DNA of 7,567 bases from an uncultured Faecalibacterium sp. (GTDB taxonomy: Bacteria > Bacillota > Clostridia > Oscillospirales > Ruminococcaceae), in the NCBI GenBank assembly GCA_934503275.1, contig CAKSVD010000043.1:1-7567 (forward strand), read 5' to 3'. Shown here in pieces: positions 1 to 4,487 of this stretch (position 1 is the first letter of the stretch; each line of letters begins with the position of its first letter). The notes under the pieces are model-generated. The model was not told where the DNA came from and did not search any database. It saw nothing but the letters and a program-made list of their open reading frames with translations. Position numbers and translations under genes: made by a program.

Positions 1-29
1 CGGATGAGGGCGCAGACCGGCAGTATCTT

Positions 30-199
30 CCCGCAGCGCCGCGCTTTCGCAGAAAGCGGCGCTGCAAATGCCGTTTTCCGTTACGACCCCTCTCGTGAAA
101 AGGCAACTCTGGAAAATCCGCAGATTTTCCAGAGTTGCGAAATTAAAAATAATTCTTCCGCTGAAAATGCCCAGAGTAAAACGGAGGGCATTTCAAATC
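30..199. repeat. Structured ~170-bp repeat, copy 1 (upstream of mnmG)
   Basis: This segment recurs at 4113-4281. The left flank (30-101) differs from copy 2 at three positions of 72 and the right flank (139-199) at four of 61. It contains a GC-rich hairpin at 33-65 (GCAGCGCC with GGCGCTGC, inner GCTTTC/GAAAGC). It also contains a perfect 16-bp hairpin with loop CGCA (arms 103-118 and 123-138), whose sequence is not shared with copy 2. AAATGCCGTTTT (66-77) can pair with AAAACGG (178-184) plus CATTT (189-193), leaving a 4-base bulge and enclosing the central hairpin. Alternatively ATGCCC (167-172) can pair locally with GGGCAT (186-191). One reading frame is open across the whole element and joins mnmG, but it shows no protein-like sequence. 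The element could be a dispersed palindromic repeat, a small non-autonomous mobile element, or a structured RNA. Repetition and pairing are seen directly; function is unknown. Confidence 0.85.
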
Positions 200-225
200 A
201 ATTATTAGAGGAAACCCGAAAGTAT

Positions 226-2100
226 ATGAACCACTTAGGAGATTATGATGTCATCGTCATCGGCGCTGGCCATGCGGGCATCGAAGCCGCCCATGCAGCT
301 GCTGTGCTGGGCGCAAAAACGGCTGTCTTTACCATGAGTCTGGACGCCATCGGCAATATGCCCTGCAACCCCAGCATTGGCGGCACCGCCAAGGGCACGC
401 TGGTGCGGGAGGTGGACGCGCTGGGCGGCGTGATGGGTCTGGCGGCAGATGCCACCTATCTGCAAAGCCGGATGCTGAACAAGGGCAAAGGCCCCGCCGT
501 GCACGCACTGCGGGTGCAGACCGACCGCCGCCGCTACAACGAATACATGAAGCACGCGCTGGAACAGACCCCGGGGCTGGCCATCCATCAGGCCGAGGTG
601 GTGGCGCTGGAAGTCGAGGACGGTCATGTGAAGGGCGTTGTCACCCAGCTGCACGGCGAATACACCGCCAAGTGCGTGGTGCTTGCCACCGGTACGAACC
701 TCGGCGGCAAAATATTCGTGGGTGATGCGTGGTACGCTTCCGGCCCGGACGGGATGCACGCCGCCAACGCCCTGACCGACAGTCTGAAGGCTGCCGGTCT
801 GCCGCTGCGCCGGTTCAAGACCGGCACGCCCGCCCGGGTGCACCGCCGCAGCATTGATTTTTCCAAGCTGGAATGCCAGCCCGGCGACCCGGACAGCGAA
901 TTGCAGCCCTTCAGCTTTTTGACCGATGCACCCATGCACAACAAGGTGGAATGCTGGATCGCCTACACGAACCCCGAGACCCACAAGATCATTCTGGACA
1001 ACATCCAGCGCAGCCCGCTGTACGGCGGCATGATCGAGGGTGTCGGCCCGCGCTACTGCCCCTCCATCGAGGACAAGGTGGTGCGCTTCTCCGGGAAAGA
1101 CCGCCACCCGCTCTTTGTGGAGCCCTGCGGCGAGAACACCGAGGAAATGTATTTGCAGGGTGCCTCCAGCAGTCTGCCGGAGGACGTGCAGAACGCCTTT
1201 TACCACAGCATCAAAGGCTTTGAGCATCTGGAGATCATGCGCCCTGCCTACGCCATCGAGTACGACTGCGTAGACCCCACCAGTCTGGAAGCCACGCTGG
1301 AAAGCAAGGTGGTGCGGGGCTTGTACGGGGCAGGGCAGTTCAACGGCACCTCCGGCTACGAGGAAGCCGCCGCGCAGGGTCTGCTGGCGGGTCTGAACGC
1401 TGCCCGCAACGCGCTGGGCATGGAGCAGCTGGTGCTGCCCCGGCACACCAGCTATCTGGGCACGCTGGTGGACGATCTTGTCACCAAGGGCGTCATGGAC
1501 CCCTACCGCATGATGACCAGCCGCAGCGAGTATCGGCTGACCCTGCGGCAGGACAACGCTGACCAGCGCCTGACCCCCATCGGCAGGGAATACGGCCTTG
1601 TGCAGGATGACCGCTGGGCAAAGTACCAGCACACCCAGCAGATCTTGGAAGCCGAGCGCCGCCGCCTGCACGAAGCGCATCTGCGCACTGCAGACCTGCG
1701 CGCCGCCATGGAAGCCGCCGGTCTTGCCCCCGCCGCCGAGGGCGGCATTGCGGAAGACCTGCTGCGCCGCCCGGAGATCAGTTACCCGCTGGTGGCGGGC
1801 ATCATCGGCTGGGGGGAGGAGATCACCCCCATGCTGGCGGAGCGGCTGGAGACCGAGATCAAGTACGCCGGTTACATCGCCCGACAGGACAGGATGATCC
1901 GGGAGGTGGCACGTCACGAAAAGACCCTCATCCCGGAGGACTTCGAGTACGCCGCCCTGACCGGCCTGACGTTGGAAGCCCGGGAAAAGCTGGCGCGCAT
2001 CCGTCCCCGCAATCTGGGGCAGGCGGGGCGCATCCCCGGCGTTTCGCCCTCCGATGTGGCGCAGCTGAGCATCGCGCTGGCAGGGAAACAACAAAAATAA
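226..2100 (+). CDS. mnmG: tRNA uridine-5-carboxymethylaminomethyl modification enzyme MnmG (GidA)
   Basis: MnmG is the FAD-dependent partner of the GTPase MnmE. Together they install the (carboxymethyl)aminomethyl group on C5 of the wobble uridine (U34) of certain tRNAs in the cytoplasm. The 624-residue product has the usual family length. The FAD-binding GAGHAG motif lies at residues 13-18 and the family signature CNPSIGG with its cysteine at residues 47-53. The C-terminal part carries the expected KYAGYIARQ segment and the conserved ending IPGVSPSDVAQLSIAL. The ATG at 226 is chosen because MNHLGDYDVIVIGAG matches the normal family N-terminus and AGAGGAA (207-213) lies 12 bases upstream. The frame stays open to the window edge, but that extension runs through a repeat and looks non-coding. 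mnmE, often the upstream neighbour in Firmicutes, is not visible in the 225 bases available. rsmG follows after 63 bp, probably in the same transcript. No promoter is obvious. Confidence 0.97.
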   Translation: MNHLGDYDVIVIGAGHAGIEAAHAAAVLGAKTAVFTMSLDAIGNMPCNPSIGGTAKGTLVREVDALGGVMGLAADATYLQSRMLNKGKGPAVHALRVQTDRRRYNEYMKHALEQTPGLAIHQAEVVALEVEDGHVKGVVTQLHGEYTAKCVVLATGTNLGGKIFVGDAWYASGPDGMHAANALTDSLKAAGLPLRRFKTGTPARVHRRSIDFSKLECQPGDPDSELQPFSFLTDAPMHNKVECWIAYTNPETHKIILDNIQRSPLYGGMIEGVGPRYCPSIEDKVVRFSGKDRHPLFVEPCGENTEEMYLQGASSSLPEDVQNAFYHSIKGFEHLEIMRPAYAIEYDCVDPTSLEATLESKVVRGLYGAGQFNGTSGYEEAAAQGLLAGLNAARNALGMEQLVLPRHTSYLGTLVDDLVTKGVMDPYRMMTSRSEYRLTLRQDNADQRLTPIGREYGLVQDDRWAKYQHTQQILEAERRRLHEAHLRTADLRAAMEAAGLAPAAEGGIAEDLLRRPEISYPLVAGIIGWGEEITPMLAERLETEIKYAGYIARQDRMIREVARHEKTLIPEDFEYAALTGLTLEAREKLARIRPRNLGQAGRIPGVSPSDVAQLSIALAGKQQK

Positions 2101-2163
2101 TACGAAGTTGCGATAAAATAAACGATTGCGCACCCCCAACCACCTGACAGAAAGGAAAACACT

Positions 2164-2871
2164 ATGATCGACAAACAGCGGCTGGAGGAAAAGTGTTCCA
2201 CATGGAACATCGCCCTCACCGGCACCCAGCTGGATCAGCTGGATGCTTTTGCCCAGATCCTTGTAGACTACAACCAAAAGGTCAACCTGACCGCCATCAC
2301 CGACCCGGAGGGCATCGAGGATAAGCACTTCCTCGACAGCCTGCTGTTTGCCAGCCAGCCGGAGGTAGCCGGACGCATGGTGGACGTAGGTGCCGGGGCG
2401 GGCTTTCCGGGCATCGTGACCAAGATCTTTAAGCCGGAACTGGAACTGACCCTCATGGAGCCCACCGGCAAGCGGGTGGAGTTTTTGAAGTACGCCTGCG
2501 CCCAGCTGGGTCTGACCGGGGTGGAGTTTGCCAAGGAGCGCGCTGAGGAAGCCGCGCGCAAGGTCTGGCGGGAGCAGTTTGATCTTGCCTCTGCCCGCGC
2601 CGTGGCAGCCCTGCCCATGCTGGCAGAATACTGTCTGCCGCTGGTCAAGGTGGGCGGCAACTTCCTTGCCATGAAGGGCGCATCCGGGGAAGAGGAGCTG
2701 ACCGCCGCCCGTGGCGCCATCAAAAAGCTGGGCGGCGAGTACCGCGAGACCCGCACCCTGCACCTGCCCGGCGGCGACACCCGCACTTTGATTTTGTGCA
2801 AAAAGATTTCGCAAACTCCGACAGCATACCCCAGAAACGGCGGTAAAATTGCAAAAAGCCCGCTGAAATAA
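2164..2871 (+). CDS. rsmG: 16S rRNA (guanine527-N7)-methyltransferase RsmG (GidB)
   Basis: RsmG uses S-adenosylmethionine to methylate N7 of G527 in the 530 loop of 16S rRNA. Its loss gives low-level streptomycin resistance in several bacteria (family knowledge). The 235-residue protein is full length. It shows the N-terminal helical region with NLTAI (41-45) and KHFLDSL (54-60), the SAM-binding motif VDVGAGAGFPG (73-83), an acidic ribose-binding position in LTLMEP (95-100), ASARAVA (142-148), and the typical C-terminal YPRNGGKIAKSPL tail (222-234). The ATG at 2164 has AAAGGA (2151-2156) seven bases upstream. Codons 11-15 and the first base of codon 16 coincide exactly with a 16-bp parS-like palindrome, so this part of the protein (Cys-Ser-Thr-Trp-Asn) may be dictated by a DNA site. 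The gene follows mnmG and ends at an intrinsic terminator 23 bp downstream. Confidence 0.97.
   Translation: MIDKQRLEEKCSTWNIALTGTQLDQLDAFAQILVDYNQKVNLTAITDPEGIEDKHFLDSLLFASQPEVAGRMVDVGAGAGFPGIVTKIFKPELELTLMEPTGKRVEFLKYACAQLGLTGVEFAKERAEEAARKVWREQFDLASARAVAALPMLAEYCLPLVKVGGNFLAMKGASGEEELTAARGAIKKLGGEYRETRTLHLPGGDTRTLILCKKISQTPTAYPRNGGKIAKSPLK
2194..2209. promoter_or_regulatory. parS-like centromere site 1 (inside rsmG)
   Basis: The 16-mer TGTTCCACATGGAACA is the reverse complement of the sites at 3817 and 4444. It has 7-bp inverted arms TGTTCCA/TGGAACA around a central CA. It differs from the Bacillus parS consensus TGTTTCACGTGAAACA at three positions, two of them a symmetric T-to-C / A-to-G pair. 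Three identical copies next to parA and parB make ParB loading the likely role. Binding is inferred. Confidence 0.85.
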
Positions 2872-2893
2872 CGCATAACTTGACGCAACCTGT

Positions 2894-2940
2894 AAGACCC
2901 TGCCGAACGAAATTTCTGGCGGGGTCTTTCTTTGTGTGTT
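2894..2940 (+). terminator. Intrinsic terminator after rsmG
   Basis: AAGACCCTGCC (2894-2904) pairs with GGCGGGGTCTT (2918-2928) over 11 bp with one G-U wobble. The loop is 13 bases, and a T-rich run TTTCTTTGTGTGTT follows. It lies 23 bp past the rsmG stop and should separate mnmG-rsmG transcription from noc. Confidence 0.8.
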
Positions 2941-2945
2941 ACACT
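2937..2945 (+). promoter_or_regulatory. Possible extended -10 promoter element for noc
   Basis: TGTTACACT fits an extended -10 (TGn then TACACT, four of six bases matching TATAAT). It lies just downstream of the rsmG terminator and would start transcription near 2952, right before the palindrome at 2957-2992. No convincing -35 is seen at 16-18 bp spacing, so this is tentative. Confidence 0.3.
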
Positions 2946-2956
2946 GAAGCTGAACA

Positions 2957-2992
2957 GGTTTTCCACGATTTCCCGGAGAAACGTGGAAAACC
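2957..2992. promoter_or_regulatory. Nested palindrome in the noc leader (candidate Noc/ParB operator)
   Basis: GGTTTTCCACG (2957-2967) and CGTGGAAAACC (2982-2992) are perfect 11-bp inverted arms. The 14-bp core between them, ATTTCCCGGAGAAA, matches the Bacillus Noc-binding site ATTTCCCGGGAAAT through its first nine bases and is itself partly palindromic (TTTC/GAAA). The arm portion TTTTCCACG differs by one base from the parS-like half-site TGTTCCACG. The element sits 27 bp before the noc start codon. It could be an autoregulatory operator or an mRNA leader hairpin. The symmetry is seen; the function is inferred. Confidence 0.55.
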
Positions 2993-3019
2993 GCATCACA
3001 CAAGGAAAGGGGCAGCATC

Positions 3020-3814
3020 ATGTTTGAACGCAAGAAACCGTCCGGGAAATTACTCTCTCTGCCCATCGACCAGATCCATCCGTCGCCCTTTCAGGCGCGG
3101 AAAAGCTTTGACGAGCAGGAGCTGACCGCGCTGGCGCAGAGCATCCGGGAGAATGGTCTGCTCCAGCCGGTCACGGTGCGCAAGGCGGCAGAGGGCTACG
3201 AATTGGTGGCAGGGGAGCGGCGGCTGCGCGCCTGCCAGCTGGCAAGGATGACCACCATCCCCGCCATCCTGTGCAGCTACGCCGATGACCGCACCGCCGC
3301 GCTGGGTCTGCTGGAAAACATCCAGCGTGCCGACCTGAACCCCTTTGAGCAGGCGCAGGGGCTGCGGGATGTGATGGTGCTGTGGGACTGCACCCAAGCC
3401 GAAGCTGCCAAGCGTCTGGGTATGGCGCAGCCCACCTTTGCCAACAAGCTGCGGCTTTTGCAGCTGACGGCAGACCAGCGGCAGTTTGTGCTGGACAATA
3501 ACCTTACCGAGCGCCACGCCCGCGCGGTGCTGCGTCTGCCGGAGAACCGCCGCAGCGAAGCGCTTATCACCATCGCCAAGCGCCGCCTGAACGCCCGCCA
3601 GACCGACAGCTACATCGAGCAGCTGCTGAACAGCCCGCCCAAGCCCGGGCACCGCATCTCCATGGTGCGGGACGTGCGTATCTTTGTCAACACCATCGAC
3701 CACGCCATCCGCCTGATGACCGACAACGGCGTGCCCGCCACCGCCCACCGGGAAGAGAAGGACGGCTACATCGAGTACACCGTCCGCATCCCCACCGCCG
3801 CCGCGGAGAAGTGA
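3020..3814 (+). CDS. noc: Nucleoid occlusion protein Noc (ParB-family CTPase)
   Basis: Noc is a ParB paralogue that binds dispersed chromosomal sites and blocks cell-division assembly over the nucleoid. In Bacillus it spreads on DNA as a CTP-bound clamp and attaches to the membrane. The 264-residue protein has the ParB N-domain with the CTP-binding GERRLRA (65-71) and ENIQR (99-103), then a helix-turn-helix (about 125-147). It ends with a Noc-type C-terminus, RDVRIFVNTI...GYIEYTVRIP (217-258), which distinguishes it from ParB. Of the four residues reported to redirect ParB to Noc sites (Q173, K179, K184, R201), three are present (Q137, K143, R165) and the fourth is Gln148. The N-terminus starts almost directly at the ParB fold (MFERKKPSGKLLSLPIDQI) and lacks the amphipathic membrane helix of Bacillus Noc. 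No upstream in-frame ATG, GTG or TTG exists before the stop at 2951. AAAGGGG (3006-3012) lies seven bases before the ATG. The gene has its own leader and is separated from parA by 673 bp. Confidence 0.93.
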   Translation: MFERKKPSGKLLSLPIDQIHPSPFQARKSFDEQELTALAQSIRENGLLQPVTVRKAAEGYELVAGERRLRACQLARMTTIPAILCSYADDRTAALGLLENIQRADLNPFEQAQGLRDVMVLWDCTQAEAAKRLGMAQPTFANKLRLLQLTADQRQFVLDNNLTERHARAVLRLPENRRSEALITIAKRRLNARQTDSYIEQLLNSPPKPGHRISMVRDVRIFVNTIDHAIRLMTDNGVPATAHREEKDGYIEYTVRIPTAAAEK

Positions 3815-3816
3815 AT

Positions 3817-3832
3817 TGTTCCATGTGGAACA
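3817..3832. promoter_or_regulatory. parS-like centromere site 2 (directly after noc)
   Basis: TGTTCCATGTGGAACA begins two bases after the noc stop codon. It is identical to the site at 4444 and is the reverse complement of the site at 2194. An exact 16-base recurrence in non-coding DNA beside parA/parB argues for ParB binding. Confidence 0.87.
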
Positions 3833-3998
3833 GGGGAGGGAAGGTTTCTGCTTGCCGCAAGCGTGCAAAGACGCTCCGCTGGGCCAGAGGCAGGGAGGGG
3901 TGTTCCGACTCCCCCCTCCCTACCTCTGGACTCCACCCACCCCGCAACAGGTCAAGGGCTGCACGCCCTTGACAATCCTAAAGAAGAAGTCGAAGCAC
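3833..3998. repeat. Palindrome-rich non-coding stretch after noc
   Basis: No gene is seen here. The stretch is a run of inverted repeats. The first is GCTTG/CAAGC around 3850-3862. The second is a 17-bp hairpin with one mismatch, arms 3884-3900 (CCAGAGGCAGGGAGGGG) and 3913-3929 (CCCCTCCCTACCTCTGG), with a 12-base loop. The third is a perfect 9-bp hairpin GTCAAGGGC / GCCCTTGAC (3951-3959 and 3965-3973) with loop TGCAC. None has a T-run directly after it, so they are not typical terminators. They may be dispersed REP-like units. Confidence 0.7.
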
Positions 3999-4047
3999 AA
4001 AAAAGCTAGCGCTGCGCCAGTCGGCGCTATCGCTTTAACGCTTTTTT
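3999..4047 (+). terminator. Probable intrinsic terminator of noc, possibly bidirectional
   Basis: AAAAAAGC (3999-4006) can pair with GCTTTTTT (4040-4047). Inside it TAGCGC (4007-4012) pairs with GCGCTA (4024-4029), and the right side ends in a run of six T. The A-run on the left gives the same shape on the opposite strand. It is 185 bp past the noc stop, which is far for a dedicated terminator, but it is the first hairpin with a T-run after the gene. Confidence 0.6.
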
Positions 4048-4063
4048 CGCTTCTCCATTTATA

Positions 4064-4107
4064 GCCCCTCAGTCGCTGCGCGACAGCTCCCCCAAGGGGG
4101 AGCGGGC
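4064..4107. repeat. Three-way-junction-like dispersed repeat (CCCCTCAGTCGC type)
   Basis: GCCC (4064-4067) and GGGC (4104-4107) close a segment holding two adjacent hairpins: GTCGC-TGC-GCGAC (4072-4084) and GCTCCCCC-AA-GGGGGAGC (4086-4103). The sequence resembles a palindromic repeat I recall as common in Faecalibacterium and related gut Firmicutes, but only one copy is present here, so its repetitive nature cannot be shown from this window. Confidence 0.6.
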
Positions 4108-4112
4108 ACCCG

Positions 4113-4281
4113 CCCGCAGCGCCGCGCTTTCGCAGAAAGCGGCGCTGCAAATGCCGTTTTTCTCTACGACCCCTCTCGTGAAAATAGCGTTTGGAGCGCT
4201 CCGCAGAGCGCGACAAACGCGAAATTAAAAATAATTTTTCCGCTGAATATGCCCAGAGTGAAACGGAGGGCATTCCAAATC
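4113..4281. repeat. Structured ~170-bp repeat, copy 2 (upstream of parA)
   Basis: This is the second copy of the element at 30-199, in the same orientation. The first 48 bases (4113-4160) are identical. The central hairpin is different in sequence: arms 4187-4201 and 4206-4220 pair at 13 of 15 positions around the same CGCA loop, with a tandem G-A/A-G mismatch at 4194-4195 and 4212-4213. The long-range pairing is retained: AATG and CCGTTT (4150-4159) with AAACGG (4261-4266) and CATT (4271-4274), again with a 4-base AGGG bulge. The alternative ATGCCC/GGGCAT pairing (4249-4254 and 4268-4273) is retained too. It lies about 85 bp upstream of the parA promoter -35. Confidence 0.85.
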
Positions 4282-4310
4282 GTTTATTTGCAGTACAGAA
4301 TCGTGCGGCC

Positions 4311-4340
4311 TTTTAACTTTTTCACCCCCAAAAGTTAAAA
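4311..4340. repeat. Perfect AT-rich inverted repeat upstream of the parA promoter
   Basis: TTTTAACTTTT (4311-4321) and AAAAGTTAAAA (4330-4340) are perfect 11-bp arms around TCACCCCC. It lies 26 bp upstream of the parA -35 element. It could bind a dimeric regulator, act as a weak terminator or UP-like element, or be another repeat unit. The symmetry is clear; no role is proven. Confidence 0.65.
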
Positions 4341-4366
4341 ATCCAACTGAAAAACGCTCCAGATGG

Positions 4367-4395
4367 TTCAAAAAACAATTTGGATGTGTTATACT
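4367..4395 (+). promoter_or_regulatory. Sigma-70-type promoter of parA-parB
   Basis: TTCAAA (4367-4372) and TATACT (4390-4395) are separated by 17 bp, and TGT directly before the -10 makes an extended -10 (TGTTATACT). The predicted start, near 4402, gives a leader of about 86 bases. That leader contains a hairpin, a parS-like site and the ribosome-binding site before the GTG start of parA. Confidence 0.72.
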
Positions 4396-4405
4396 AGAAG
4401 CCAAG

Positions 4406-4436
4406 GTGCCTGTCGGACGGGGAAACCGGCGGGCAC
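4406..4436 (+). promoter_or_regulatory. Hairpin at the 5' end of the parA transcript
   Basis: GTGCCTGTCGG (4406-4416) pairs with CCGGCGGGCAC (4426-4436) over 11 bp including two G-U wobbles. The loop is ACGGGGAAA. It begins within about five bases of the predicted transcription start and could stabilise the mRNA 5' end or act as a regulatory leader. There is no T-run, so it is not a terminator. Confidence 0.6.
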
Positions 4437-4443
4437 GACTGCG

Positions 4444-4459
4444 TGTTCCATGTGGAACA
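4444..4459. promoter_or_regulatory. parS-like centromere site 3 (parA leader)
   Basis: TGTTCCATGTGGAACA is identical to the site after noc. It lies between the predicted parA promoter and its ribosome-binding site GGGAGGA (4471-4477). ParB bound here could seed segregation complexes and also impede parA-parB transcription, giving autorepression. That second role is inferred from position only. Confidence 0.87.
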
Positions 4460-4487
4460 AAGCTTTCCCCGGGAGGAAGAAAAGCGC

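Noticed and set aside
4..225. N-terminal extension of mnmG by 74 codons
   Set aside because: The extension runs through the repeat that also occurs in non-coding DNA upstream of parA, has no protein-like character, and the ATG at 226 gives the normal family N-terminus.
2110..2125. Promoter for rsmG around TAAAAT at 2114-2119
   Set aside because: No -35-like hexamer is found at 16-18 bp, and the gap suits co-transcription with mnmG.
235..3066. A 943-codon open frame on the minus strand across mnmG and rsmG
   Set aside because: It mirrors the GC-rich third positions of two well-conserved + strand genes, has no recognisable domain, and crosses a terminator and the noc start. It is an antisense shadow.
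3816..4064. Small + strand open frame after noc beginning MFHVEQ
   Set aside because: Its start is a translation of the parS-like site, and the rest is hairpin DNA with no conserved protein features.
3833..4281. CRISPR array
   Set aside because: The repeats are different palindromes in tandem, not one short direct repeat with regular unique spacers.
3815..4440. Replication origin in the noc-parA gap
   Set aside because: No DnaA-box cluster (TTATCCACA-like) is seen. The only AT-rich unit is a short palindrome.
4443..4487. Upstream GTG start for parA
   Set aside because: It lies within the parS-like site, lacks a ribosome-binding site, and adds residues before the conserved KIVAIANQKGG start. 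The GTG at 4488 fits better.
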